Below are positions 55,554 to 63,948 of a stretch of 64,000 nucleotides of DNA, piece after piece. The notes beneath the pieces were generated by a model that saw only the letters and a program-made list of their open reading frames with translations, was not told where the DNA came from and did no database searches. Source of the DNA: Acidobacteriota bacterium (lineage in GTDB: Bacteria > Acidobacteriota > Holophagae > Acanthopleuribacterales > Acanthopleuribacteraceae); assembly GCA_020637335.1 (NCBI GenBank), contig JACJWC010000016.1:62001-126000 (forward strand), given 5' to 3'. Position 1 is the stretch's first letter. Each line of letters opens with the position of its first letter. The position numbers and the translations under genes are program-made.

Positions 55554-56383
55554 TGAACAACCCTTTTCCGCAGCTTTTTTACGGTACGGCCTGGAAAGAG
55601 GAACGTACAGAAACGTTGGTCGATCAAGCGATCCGCCTTGGCGTGCGCGCCATTGATAGTGCCAACCAACGCCGTCACTACTTCGAAGCGGCTACGGGTC
55701 GAGCCGTTGCAAACCATATTCAGCAGGGAACGGTTCTGCGCTCCGAATTGTTTCTGCAGAGTAAATTCACCTATCAGCAGGGCCAGGACCACCGTTTGCC
55801 CTACAATCCCCAGGCCAGTCTGGCTGATCAGGTCCGTCAGTCGTTTGCCTCTTCGCTTGAACATTTTCAAACGGATTACTTGGATTCTTTGCTGCTACAT
55901 GGTCCGCTGTATCGCCAGGGTATTTCGGCTCAGGATTGGCAGGTTTGGACAGCCCTGGGTGAGTTGCAGAGCAGGGGACAGGTTCGCCACGTGGGTCTCT
56001 CTAATGTTTCAGCGGGTCAGCTACAAGAATGGATCGAGAAAACCGATGTGCCTATTACCTTTGTTCAGAACCGTTGTTTTGCAGCACTGGGCTGGGACCG
56101 GGAAGTGCGCCAACTGTGTCGCCAGAATGGGATTTTGTACCAGGGTTTTTCTCTGCTCACGGCCAATATTCGCGAAATCGAATCACCGCGCATGCTTCTT
56201 TTAGCCGAGCGGTATAAAACAGATTTGGCCTCGCTTGTTTTTGCTTTCGCCCATGCGGTTGGCATGATTGTTTTGACCGGGACCACCCAGGCAGACCATT
56301 TAATGGCCGATCTTAAGGCCTTAAATCTGGTCTTGAGTGCGGAAGACGTAAAATCCATTGAGACCATTGCCTTTTCCCGCTGA
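55547..56383 (+). CDS. Aldo/keto reductase
   Basis: 278 residues; the start at ATG 55547 (or 55553) overlaps the pgsA stop, so translation is coupled. NADPH-dependent reductase with a TIM-barrel fold. The catalytic tetrad is visible: Asp in AIDSANQ, Tyr in RRHYFEAA, Lys in LQSKFTY and His in LLLHGPLY. Cofactor loop GMIVLTGTTQADHL replaces the usual IPG-x-[RST] form. Substrate unknown. Coupling to pgsA is unusual and may be incidental, or the enzyme may act on a precursor. arsM follows after 62 bp. Confidence 0.88.
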   Translation: MVMNNPFPQLFYGTAWKEERTETLVDQAIRLGVRAIDSANQRRHYFEAATGRAVANHIQQGTVLRSELFLQSKFTYQQGQDHRLPYNPQASLADQVRQSFASSLEHFQTDYLDSLLLHGPLYRQGISAQDWQVWTALGELQSRGQVRHVGLSNVSAGQLQEWIEKTDVPITFVQNRCFAALGWDREVRQLCRQNGILYQGFSLLTANIREIESPRMLLLAERYKTDLASLVFAFAHAVGMIVLTGTTQADHLMADLKALNLVLSAEDVKSIETIAFSR

Positions 56384-56445
56384 TTCGGAATAGGCTGGCG
56401 GGTTCATTTGTTTATTTAGCGTTTTCGCCTTTGAAAGGGGTTGCC

Positions 56446-57480
56446 ATGCACGAGATTGTCCAAGACTATTACGGAAAACAGTTGCAGAGCTCAGCTGATT
56501 TAAAGACTTCTGCTTGCTGCGATGTCTCAATGGTTCCCGAATGGTTGAAGCCGTTGCTGGCGCGGATCCATCCCGAAGTGTTGGAACGCTATTACGGTTG
56601 CGGTCTGGTCTGCCCGGATCTCCTGCAAGGTCGACGCGTCTTGGATCTCGGCTGTGGTTCGGGTCGCGATGTTTACGCCTTGGCCCAATTGGTTGGGCCG
56701 GATGGGCAAGTGGTCGGCGTGGACATGACCGACGCGCAATTGGCCATTGCGCAACGCCATCAGGTCTATCAGCATGAACAGTTCGGCTATGCCAATACCC
56801 GTTTTATTAAAGGTTTTATCGAAAAACTCGATGATTTGGATTTAGAGCCAGCCAGTTTTGATGTGGTCGTTTCCAATTGTGTGGTCAATCTCTCACCCGA
56901 CAAAGAAGCGGTTATGCGTGGCATCTATCGCTTATTAAAGCCCGGTGGTGAGTTCTTTTTTAGCGATGTATACGCCGATCGGCGCTTGCCTCAAGCGCTG
57001 CAAAGCGATCCGGTTTTGTACGGTGAGTGTTTGGGCGGTGCCTTGTACTGGAACGATTTTCTCAATCTCGCCAAGCGCAGTGGCTTTAACGATCCCCGTT
57101 TGGTCACCGATCGACCGCTTGATATTACCGATCCGGCTCTGGGCGAAAAAGTAGGGAACATCCAGTTCTTTTCTGCAACCTATCGGCTGTTCAAATTGGA
57201 TGGCCTCGAAAGCGATTGCGAGGATTACGGCCAAGCCGTGATTTACCGCGGAGGAATTCCGAATCAGGCAACAGTCTTTCACCTGGATAAACACCATGCC
57301 ATCCAAACCGGAAAAGTCTTTCCAGTCTGCGGCAATACCTGGCGTATGTTGGCAGAGACCCGCTTCCGTTCCTATTTCGAGTTCATTGGCAACTTCGAAC
57401 GCCATTTTGGTTTATTTGAAGGCTGTGGTGGAGGGATCCCCTTCGACAAAACCAATACCCAGACGGCCAGTTGCTGTTAA
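56446..57480 (+). CDS. arsM: Arsenite S-adenosylmethionine methyltransferase
   Basis: 344 residues from ATG 56446 (AAGGGG five bases upstream; a TTG at 56431 is in frame). SAM-binding motif LDLGCGSGRD and VVGVDMT. Arsenite-binding cysteines are C145 (VSNCVVNL) and C195 (YGECLGGA), 50 apart as in characterised ArsM, together with C52/C56 (YYGCGLVCP). An N-terminal Cys pair (TSACCD) and a C-terminal Cys pair (TASCC) are also present. Methylates As(III) to volatile or exported methylarsenicals in the cytoplasm. The next gene, convergent, is an ArsB/NhaD-type permease; arsC is 33 kb away. Confidence 0.94.
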   Translation: MHEIVQDYYGKQLQSSADLKTSACCDVSMVPEWLKPLLARIHPEVLERYYGCGLVCPDLLQGRRVLDLGCGSGRDVYALAQLVGPDGQVVGVDMTDAQLAIAQRHQVYQHEQFGYANTRFIKGFIEKLDDLDLEPASFDVVVSNCVVNLSPDKEAVMRGIYRLLKPGGEFFFSDVYADRRLPQALQSDPVLYGECLGGALYWNDFLNLAKRSGFNDPRLVTDRPLDITDPALGEKVGNIQFFSATYRLFKLDGLESDCEDYGQAVIYRGGIPNQATVFHLDKHHAIQTGKVFPVCGNTWRMLAETRFRSYFEFIGNFERHFGLFEGCGGGIPFDKTNTQTASCC

Positions 57481-57497
57481 CGGCAACGTCTAGAAAA

Positions 57498-57521
57498 TTG
57501 GGGGGAGTTGAAGCCCCCCAA
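57498..57521. terminator. Bidirectional terminator between arsM and permease
   Basis: TTGGGGGG (57498-57505) pairs perfectly with CCCCCCAA (57514-57521) around an 8-nt loop, between two convergent genes. On the minus strand the stem is followed by TTTTCTAG, a fair U-tract; on the plus strand by a pyrimidine-rich CTTCTGTCTTCC. Confidence 0.75.
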
Positions 57522-57536
57522 CTTCTGTCTTCCGAA

Positions 57537-58922
57537 TCAAGTGTAATAACGCAAAACGATATAGGCCGTGGAGATAATCAAAGTTCCAATCATAACGGGT
57601 AAGCCATAAGCCGCAAATTTCATAAATGAGATTTTGTGGCCATTGCGTTCGGCAATCCCGAGAACGATAACGTTTGCGGAAGCACCGATCGCCGTCCCGT
57701 TCCCACCCAGACAAGAGCCCAAGGCCAGGGCCCACCAGACAGGTGATAAAACGTCGTGGTGCAGGGTTTCAACGGGAAGTGCGCCCGCTGCGTGGGCCCC
57801 TTCGTGGAACACGGTGTTGGCCATGTCCTGAACCAATGGGCTCATGGTGGCCACGTAAGGGATATTGTCCACGATCGCACTGGCCACCCCAGAAAACCAC
57901 AACATCACGATCGAAGTCGTAAACATGTTGTCTTCTGTTGGGTGGGTAACGTTGATCACAAACTTGGAAAGTTCACTGATTAAGCCTACTTTGACAACGC
58001 CGCCAACCAGGATGAACAGACCGATAAAAAAGAAAACGGTCGGCCATTCCACTTCTTTTAAGATGTCATGGGGGTCGAGTTTGCTGATCAGAAGCAGGGC
58101 GGCTGCGCCCATCATCGCGATGGTGGCCGGTTGCAGGTGGACCAAGTCATGCAAACAAAAGCCTAGGATGGTCAAACCGAGAACCGTACAAGACTTGATT
58201 ACCAATGAGCGATCCTTGATTAACTTGGATTCATCCATTTTCATGATGCGTTCGCGTTTGGCTTCATCGGATACCAGTTTTTTGGCAAAAAAGATGCGAA
58301 CCGTGATCAGGAGCGCGATCATCATGACGACTACGGCCGGGCCCAAATTAAAGAGGAAATCGTTGAAGCCCAGTTGGGCCTTGGATCCGATTAACAGGTT
58401 GGGCGGATCGCCAATTAAGGTCGCGGTTCCGCCAATATTTGAGGACAGCGCTTCGGCGATCAGGAACGGGGTTGGGTCCAACTCCTGTTCATCACAAATG
58501 AACAAGGTAACGGGTGCAACCAAAAGGACGGTGGTAACGTTGTCGAGAAATGCGGAGGCAACCGCAGTAAAGATGACGAAATAAATCATGATCGTCATGG
58601 GATTGCCCTTGGCCAATTTGGCCAACTTGACGGCTGTCCATTCAAATACGCCACTTTGCGACGTGATTCCCACCAGGATCATCATGAAAATCAAGAGGAA
58701 AATGACGTTGTAATCCACGCCTAAGTGTTCGGAATAAAAGGCCTCTTGTTGACTGACGACGGAAAGCACAATCATCAGGCCGGCACCGGCAAGCGCTACC
58801 TTGGTTTTATTGATTTTTTCCGAAAGGATCACGACATAAGCGAGCAGGAATAAAAGCGTCGCCAGCCAAAATATGCCCGGACCCGCCGTCGCCATGTGTT
58901 CCACTTCACCTGATATCAGCAT
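57537..58922 (-). CDS. ArsB/NhaD-superfamily permease
   Basis: 461 residues from ATG 58922 with GGAGG five bases upstream. About eleven to twelve membrane spans. Two family signatures are repeated in the two halves: SAFLDNVTTVLLVAPV with SSNIGGTATLIGDPPN, and SAIVDNIPYVATMSP with GGNGTAIGASANVIVLG. This is the ion-transporter fold that includes ArsB arsenite pumps, NhaD Na+/H+ antiporters and anion permeases; these cannot be told apart by eye. Its place next to arsM suggests arsenite, but the absence of arsA/arsR and the downstream CBS gene leaves Na+ or an organic anion open. Confidence 0.88.
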   Translation of the reverse strand: MLISGEVEHMATAGPGIFWLATLLFLLAYVVILSEKINKTKVALAGAGLMIVLSVVSQQEAFYSEHLGVDYNVIFLLIFMMILVGITSQSGVFEWTAVKLAKLAKGNPMTIMIYFVIFTAVASAFLDNVTTVLLVAPVTLFICDEQELDPTPFLIAEALSSNIGGTATLIGDPPNLLIGSKAQLGFNDFLFNLGPAVVVMMIALLITVRIFFAKKLVSDEAKRERIMKMDESKLIKDRSLVIKSCTVLGLTILGFCLHDLVHLQPATIAMMGAAALLLISKLDPHDILKEVEWPTVFFFIGLFILVGGVVKVGLISELSKFVINVTHPTEDNMFTTSIVMLWFSGVASAIVDNIPYVATMSPLVQDMANTVFHEGAHAAGALPVETLHHDVLSPVWWALALGSCLGGNGTAIGASANVIVLGIAERNGHKISFMKFAAYGLPVMIGTLIISTAYIVLRYYT

Positions 58923-58964
58923 GCCTGCCTCCAGGCCGCAGGATTCTAAATGCCTGCGGTTGGT

Positions 58965-59411
58965 TTATTGAATTGAACTGAATACTTTGCTGAGAATACT
59001 GCGGCGTGTCACCATGCCCAGAAATTTGCCATCTTTATCAATGACCGGTAAGGATTTGCGACGCTTTTCGACAAACATGGCCGCAGCTTTAATCAGGGAG
59101 TCGTCCGGGTCCAAAGAATCCATTTGGGTCACCATAATGGACCAGACCTTCATGCCCTGAAACTGGGCAAATTTCTCTTCAAAATAGCCGTCATGGATCA
59201 AGTCCATCAGCTTGGCGCCCATGTCCAGGTAGGCAGGTACCATTCGGCGCAACACATCGTGTGCGCCAACAATGCCGACCAATGTTCCTTCATCATCCAA
59301 AACCGCTGCTGTTGTTTGATTGGTTCCAAGAATTTTCTCGACCAAATCGTAAACCGAGGTTTCTTTATTGATTGCTAGCGAATTACCGAGAATGGCGGAA
59401 CGAACATTCAT
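58965..59411 (-). CDS. CBS-domain pair protein
   Basis: 148 residues from ATG 59411, preceded by GGGAGG at the right distance; a GTG at 59417 is less likely. Two CBS motifs: about 1-60 (TTAAVLDDEGTLVGIVGAHDVLR) and about 85-148 (SLPVIDKDGKFLGMVTRRSILS). Stand-alone CBS pairs bind adenine nucleotides and regulate partner enzymes or transporters. It lies 42 bp upstream of the permease on the same strand, so it is probably co-transcribed and may gate that transporter by energy charge. Confidence 0.9.
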   Translation of the reverse strand: MNVRSAILGNSLAINKETSVYDLVEKILGTNQTTAAVLDDEGTLVGIVGAHDVLRRMVPAYLDMGAKLMDLIHDGYFEEKFAQFQGMKVWSIMVTQMDSLDPDDSLIKAAAMFVEKRRKSLPVIDKDGKFLGMVTRRSILSKVFSSIQ

Positions 59412-59448
59412 GATCACCTCCCGCCTGAAAAAACACTCCTCATGATAT

Positions 59449-59464
59449 CGGACTGATTAGTCCG
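59449..59464. promoter_or_regulatory. Short palindrome in divergent region
   Basis: CGGACT (59449-59454) and AGTCCG (59459-59464) form a perfect inverted repeat around GATT in the 152-bp gap between the CBS gene and the DUF1579 gene. Size and place fit an operator for a dimeric regulator. No partner regulator was identified. Confidence 0.25.
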
Positions 59465-59563
59465 GTGCAAGGGCTTCTTGTCTTCTTTCAGGTCTCACCC
59501 GATAATAGACTGTTTTCCCCGCTTGATACACCGTAAATTTCTAGTAAATTCTTTGGAGGAACT

Positions 59564-60115
59564 ATGGCTAAGTATTTGTCTTTATGTTTGTTGGCGCTTG
59601 GATTGGCTTCCGGGTTTGCCCAGTCGGAAGAAGAGCAGGCCTGGATGGCCAGTATGACCCCTGGTGCCGAGCACCAATGGCTGGCCGAAATGGCAGGTGA
59701 GTGGAAAACGGAGGCCAATAGTTGGATGGATCCCGCCTCGGAACCCATTCACAGCGAAGGGACGGCAAAAATTGAAATGGCAATGGGTGGACGCTACCAG
59801 ATCAGCCATCATTCGTCGACCATGATGGGTATGCCCTTTTCCGGCATGGGTATATTGGCCTATGACAACGTGCTCAAAAAATTTACGACGACCTGGATCG
59901 ATAATTTTGGGACCGGCATCCTCTATGGTGAAGGCAGCAAAAACGCCGATGGGGTTTTAGTCATTTTAGGCACCATGGCCAATCCCGTGGATGGAAAACC
60001 CCTCCCATACCGTTACGAAACCAAGGTTGAAAGCCCAAACAAAGTGACCTTTGCCATGTACATGGGCACAGGTGATCACGCTTTTAAAACCATGGAAATG
60101 ACCTATTCCCGCTAA
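59564..60115 (+). CDS. Secreted DUF1579-family protein
   Basis: 183 residues from ATG 59564 (GGAGG six bases upstream). Signal peptide MAKYLSLCLLALGLASGFAQ, then a lipocalin-like beta barrel with the DUF1579 features LAEMAGEWKTE, MGGRYQISHHSS, FSGMGILAYDN and TTWIDNFGTG. Ligand and role unknown in this family. It ends directly against the convergent zinc-ribbon gene with no gap. Confidence 0.85.
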   Translation: MAKYLSLCLLALGLASGFAQSEEEQAWMASMTPGAEHQWLAEMAGEWKTEANSWMDPASEPIHSEGTAKIEMAMGGRYQISHHSSTMMGMPFSGMGILAYDNVLKKFTTTWIDNFGTGILYGEGSKNADGVLVILGTMANPVDGKPLPYRYETKVESPNKVTFAMYMGTGDHAFKTMEMTYSR

Positions 60116-60679
60116 TTACTCTTTCCAACTGTGCTTACAGGCCCGGCACCGGCGATTGTCGGGGTCGGGCCGAAAACGCATCAGGGCCTTTAAAGAATCC
60201 ATGATCCCTACGTGCACGACCTCCACATCATCCGATTGACATTTCGGGCAATGCAGTTTTTCAGACCATTCGCTTAAATGTAACTGCTCAAAAAAGGCCT
60301 GGCAGGATTCGAACTGCTCCGTTTTGACCTGGACCCGGATCTGTAACGATCCATCTTCCGCCGTTTCCTCGGCAATGACCGGTTCGGCCATCGCTTCAAA
60401 TCCTTCTTGCTCCAGGCGATGGACCAACATGAAAGCCTCAGATTGCTCAGAAAGCTCGATCAGGGTGCGCCACTCGCTCGGCACAATGGCCTCAGGTTCT
60501 GCCGGCTCTGGTTCCTCTTCTTCGACCCATTCCGGCGCTTTGAGACCGCGATTAGCCATTTCCTCAAGCAGGACTTCATGGGCGAGCGGTGTCATTCCAC
60601 CTTGTTCAAACCGTTGTAAGAGTTCGTCATCGGTACTGGCCTTCAATCCGGCCAAAATGGTTTCGCGCGAGACTGCCAT
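60116..60679 (-). CDS. DUF2007-like / zinc-ribbon protein
   Basis: 187 residues from ATG 60679 (GGAGG upstream). An N-terminal helical part (TDDELLQRFEQGGMTPLAHEVLLEEMANRGL) and an acidic Glu/Pro linker precede a small domain (about 75-135; EAFMLVHRLEQEGFEAMAEP) that resembles DUF2007 'putative signal transducing' modules. The C-terminus has a zinc ribbon, CPKCQ and CRACKHSW. No membrane span. Possibly a nucleic-acid or protein-binding adaptor; function unknown. It is divergent from the feo operon. Confidence 0.75.
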   Translation of the reverse strand: MAVSRETILAGLKASTDDELLQRFEQGGMTPLAHEVLLEEMANRGLKAPEWVEEEEPEPAEPEAIVPSEWRTLIELSEQSEAFMLVHRLEQEGFEAMAEPVIAEETAEDGSLQIRVQVKTEQFESCQAFFEQLHLSEWSEKLHCPKCQSDDVEVVHVGIMDSLKALMRFRPDPDNRRCRACKHSWKE

Positions 60680-60739
60680 ACACCCTCCGGCCCACACCAT
60701 AGCAAAGCGGGGCAAAAAAACCCAGCCGGTATTGGTGAA

Positions 60740-60758
60740 AAAGTTGAGATTCATTATC
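60740..60758 (+). promoter_or_regulatory. Candidate Fur box upstream of feo operon
   Basis: The 19 bases match the classical Fur consensus at 13 positions, with the right half TCATTATC exact. They lie about 100 bp before the first gene of the ferrous-iron operon. A -10-like TATCAT at 60790-60795 follows; the matching -35 is weak. Iron-dependent repression of feoAB by Fur is well known. Confidence 0.5.
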
Positions 60759-60837
60759 AATTGCAATTACATTGTGCTTTTTTTTCTGCTATCATTCGCT
60801 CGTGGAATGAACCCATCGCGGTTCTTGTGAGGTCGCT

Positions 60838-60987
60838 ATGCTTGAATCCACTACCGTTGCGATCCTGATTCTGGCCAGCCTTGCTTTTCTTGGTCGGCGT
60901 TTTTATCGCCAATTTTGGGGCAAACGCTCCGGTTGTTCCGGGTGCAGTGATGCCTGTAATTCTTCTCCTTCTGGGTGGACTGTATGA
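60838..60987 (+). CDS. Small Cys-rich membrane protein, FeoB-associated type
   Basis: 49 residues, ATG 60838 to TGA 60985-60987. One membrane span (TTVAILILASLAFLG), a basic stretch (RRFYRQFWGKR) and a Cys-rich tail with three Cys (SGCSGCSDACN). This plan matches the 'FeoB-associated Cys-rich membrane protein' found in many feo operons, usually after feoB; here it comes first. Its stop overlaps the feoA start (ATGA), which supports expression in the operon. The Cys tail may bind Fe(II) or an Fe-S cluster. Confidence 0.75.
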   Translation: MLESTTVAILILASLAFLGRRFYRQFWGKRSGCSGCSDACNSSPSGWTV

Positions 60988-61235
60988 CGCTTGATCGCTT
61001 GTTACCGGGTCAAACCGCTATCATTACCCAACTGGACCGGACTGATCAGCAGGCCATCCGCCTTTGTGAAATGGGTTTTATTGCTGGCCAGACCGTGACG
61101 ATGATCCGCAAAGCGCCGCTTGGCGAACCGTTTAAGATTCGCATCATGAATTACGATTTATGCATCCGTAAGCAGGAAGCCCTTGCTGTTCACGTTGAAC
61201 CTCTTCAAACCCCCGTGGGGGCAAAGACGGCGTGA
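60984..61235 (+). CDS. feoA: Ferrous iron transport protein A
   Basis: 83 residues from ATG 60984, overlapping the previous stop. SH3-like beta barrel: MTLDRLLPGQTAIITQL, RLCEMGFIAGQTVTMIRKAPLGEPFKIRI and CIRKQEALAVHVE. FeoA is a small cytoplasmic partner that supports FeoB. The stop overlaps feoB as GTGA. Confidence 0.93.
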   Translation: MTLDRLLPGQTAIITQLDRTDQQAIRLCEMGFIAGQTVTMIRKAPLGEPFKIRIMNYDLCIRKQEALAVHVEPLQTPVGAKTA

Positions 61236-63385
61236 ACGTTCTAACCGCCAAAGAAAAATTGCCTGCCAAGTCCCTATCCGATCGACCCCTCGTCGTCCTG
61301 GCCGGCAATCCCAATACGGGCAAAACAACCGTGTTTAACGCCTTGTGTGGCACACGTCAGAAGGTCGGAAACTTCCCCGGCGTCACGGTTGAGAAAAAGA
61401 GTGGGTCGCTCGAGTTGAGCAAGGGATCGGTCGAATTGGTCGACCTGCCCGGACTTTATTCGCTCAATCCACTGTCGCCGGATGAGCAGGTCGCAACCGA
61501 AGGCATTATGGGCCGCGTTTTAGGCATGCGCGAACCCAATCTGACCCTTTTTGTATTGGATGCCACCAATATTAAGCGCAACCTGTATTTGCTGAGTCAG
61601 GTCTGTGACGTTAACCGACCCACCTTGGTTGTGTTGACCATGACCGATCTCCTGGAAAAGGAAGGCATTGTCCTGCACCGCGACCAATTGGAAGCAGCCA
61701 TTGGATTACCTGTGGTTGCCTTAGATGGTCGCAATACCGCTGAAGTAAAGAAACTGAAGGTTGCTATCGAAGCTGCTTTGGAAAATCCGCCGCGGCCTCG
61801 CGTTCAGGTCCAATTGCCCAACCCGGTTGAGCAGGCCCTGGAAAAAGTGCACGCTTTTAATCCCGCCTTAACCCGCCTGGAAGCCCTACAACTTCTGCTG
61901 GGCGAACAAACCTTGGAAGCTTACCCGATTGCAATGGTTGAAGCGGAATCCCAACGTCGGCAATTGGAATCGGAATTGCCGTTTAAATCGCTAGATCTAG
62001 CCCAGATCCGTTATGACTGGGCCCAAACAGTGGCGCTCCAAAGCGAAGAGCGCATTCTCAAAGGCAAGACCCTCAGTCAGAAAATTGATCGCTTACTCCT
62101 GCACCGTTTCTGGGGCTTGATCTTTTTTGTGGCGATTATGTTTGTTGTGTTTCAGTCCATCTACACCTGGGCCGTGCCCTTTATGGACTGGATCGATGCC
62201 GGTTTTAGCTGGCTTTCCGATCGTGCCAGCCTTGCCCTGGCCGATACACCACTTCTGCAATCGGTTGTGGTGGATGGCATGATTGCCGGTGTCGGTTCAG
62301 TCATTATTTTTCTACCGCAAATCATCATTCTTTTTTTATTTGTGGCTTTTTTGGAAGATAGCGGGTACCTGGCGCGTGCCGCTTTTCTGATGGATAAGTT
62401 GTTGGGCTGGACAGGTCTGAATGGACGGGCTTTTATTCCCATGCTGAGCAGTTTCGCCTGTGCCGTGCCGGGCATCATGGCCGCCCGCGTTATGCCCGAT
62501 CCCAAGGCGCGGATGGCCACCATTTTAGTTTCGCCACTGATGAGTTGCAGCGCACGCTTGCCGATCTATATTCTGATCATTTCCGCCTTTATCGAGCCGC
62601 ATTACGGCCCGATTTGGGCTGCAGTTGCCTTGTTTGGTATGCATGCATTGGGCCTCTTTCTCGCCTTGCCGATTGCCTTTCTGCTCAACCGAAAAGTCCT
62701 CAAAACACCGGAAATGCCCTTCATTCTGGAGATGCCGCCCTACCGTATGCCCAAAGCGTTTAACGTCTTTTTCCGCGCTTTTGAGGCCGGTAAGAAATTC
62801 ACCTTGCGCGCTGGAACCGTCATTTTTGCCTTCTCTATCCTGATCTGGGCCCTGAGTTATTTCCCTCGCCCTGCATCTGTGGCCGAAAGCGTACGTCAGC
62901 AGGCAGCGGCGCAAGCCACACCCATTGAAGAAGCCGATCTTGAGCAAATGGTTGCTGGCGCCTACCTGGAACAGAGTTATCTCGGCCGCATGGGCAAAAC
63001 GATCCAACCGGTTTTTGCACCGCTCGGCTTCGATTGGAAAATCACAGTAGGCATCCTGGGCGCTTTTCCCGCACGGGAAGTGATTCTCTCCACCTTGGGT
63101 ATCATCTACCAGATCGGTGAAACCGACGAAACCGATCAAAACCTCAAAACCCGAATGGCACAAGAGACGTGGCCGGATGGTCGCCCCGTATTTACCCCGT
63201 TGGTTGCCGTGGTTCTCATGATTTTTTTCGCCTTGTGCAGTCAGTGTATGAGCACACTCATCACCGTTCAAAAGGAACTGAACAGTTGGAAATGGGCAGG
63301 CTTCCTGTTCAGTTATATGACCGCGTTGGCCTATGTGGTCTCGCTGTTCGTTTACCAGGGCGGCCGGTTATTGGGCTGGGGTTAA
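61232..63385 (+). CDS. feoB: Ferrous iron transporter B
   Basis: 717 residues from GTG 61232. N-terminal G domain with G1 GNPNTGKTT, G2 GNFPGVTVE and G3 DLPGLYSL; G4 reads TMTD where most FeoBs have N-x-x-D, a tolerated but notable change. A helical spacer follows, then two Gate-type membrane halves: VDGMIAGVGSVIIFLPQI with EDSGYLARAAFLMD and FACAVPGIMAARVM, and the C-terminal FPAREVILSTLGIIY segment. Imports Fe(II) across the inner membrane. Last gene of the Feo operon; the DUF3291 gene follows after 74 bp. Confidence 0.96.
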   Translation: MNVLTAKEKLPAKSLSDRPLVVLAGNPNTGKTTVFNALCGTRQKVGNFPGVTVEKKSGSLELSKGSVELVDLPGLYSLNPLSPDEQVATEGIMGRVLGMREPNLTLFVLDATNIKRNLYLLSQVCDVNRPTLVVLTMTDLLEKEGIVLHRDQLEAAIGLPVVALDGRNTAEVKKLKVAIEAALENPPRPRVQVQLPNPVEQALEKVHAFNPALTRLEALQLLLGEQTLEAYPIAMVEAESQRRQLESELPFKSLDLAQIRYDWAQTVALQSEERILKGKTLSQKIDRLLLHRFWGLIFFVAIMFVVFQSIYTWAVPFMDWIDAGFSWLSDRASLALADTPLLQSVVVDGMIAGVGSVIIFLPQIIILFLFVAFLEDSGYLARAAFLMDKLLGWTGLNGRAFIPMLSSFACAVPGIMAARVMPDPKARMATILVSPLMSCSARLPIYILIISAFIEPHYGPIWAAVALFGMHALGLFLALPIAFLLNRKVLKTPEMPFILEMPPYRMPKAFNVFFRAFEAGKKFTLRAGTVIFAFSILIWALSYFPRPASVAESVRQQAAAQATPIEEADLEQMVAGAYLEQSYLGRMGKTIQPVFAPLGFDWKITVGILGAFPAREVILSTLGIIYQIGETDETDQNLKTRMAQETWPDGRPVFTPLVAVVLMIFFALCSQCMSTLITVQKELNSWKWAGFLFSYMTALAYVVSLFVYQGGRLLGWG

Positions 63386-63459
63386 TTCGGCGGCTTTTTT
63401 TCGCTGATTCTGAAACCTGGACTTCATGGTGGCGTAAGATTTTGGCCAAAGGAGTACCT

Positions 63460-63948
63460 ATGCATTACCACCTGGCTCAGATGAATATCGCCTCGGCTTT
63501 AGCGCCCTTGGATGATCCCAAAATGGCCGGATTTATGGCCCAACTCGATTACATCAATGCCCTCGCAGATCAAGCACCCGGTTTTGTTTGGCGCCTGCAG
63601 TCAGAATCCGGCAATGCCACCGATGTTGCGGCCTATGACGATCCGTCCGTGGTGGTCAACATGTCTGTTTGGGAATCAATTGAAGCCTTACACAGCTACA
63701 CTTACCAATCGGATCACATGTCCGTTTTGCGCGATCGCAAACAGTGGTTTGCCAAACACAGCGGTTTTTATTCGGTTTTGTGGTGGGTACCAGTGGGTCA
63801 TTTACCCACCGTTGAAGAAGGAAAACAGCGCCTGGCCAAATTACAGACCGAAGGGCCTTCCGTCGATGCCTTCACCTTTGCGCGTCCATTTCCGGCACCG
63901 CAGACGTCCGTACTACCGCCGAGCTTGAGCGGGTGTGGTTCGTTTTAA
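63460..63948 (+). CDS. DUF3291 domain protein
   Basis: 162 residues from ATG 63460 (AAAGGAG at 63448-63454); the frame is open further upstream inside feoB, but that part is not coding. The domain starts HLAQMNIASALAPLDDPKMAGF and continues with PGFVWRLQSE, VNMSVWESIEALHSYTY, WFAKHSGFYSVLWWVP and GHLPTVEEGKQRLAKL, as in DUF3291, which has a dimeric alpha-beta barrel fold like monooxygenase or haem-degrading enzymes. Position after feoAB hints at iron or haem metabolism, but a separate ribosome site and gap make this weak. Nothing is seen in the last 52 bases of the window. Confidence 0.88.
   Translation: MHYHLAQMNIASALAPLDDPKMAGFMAQLDYINALADQAPGFVWRLQSESGNATDVAAYDDPSVVVNMSVWESIEALHSYTYQSDHMSVLRDRKQWFAKHSGFYSVLWWVPVGHLPTVEEGKQRLAKLQTEGPSVDAFTFARPFPAPQTSVLPPSLSGCGSF

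Noticed and set aside
59523..59550. TTGATA plus TAAATT as a promoter for the DUF1579 gene
   Set aside because: A start of transcription would fall inside or after the ribosome binding site, so this spacing is not workable.
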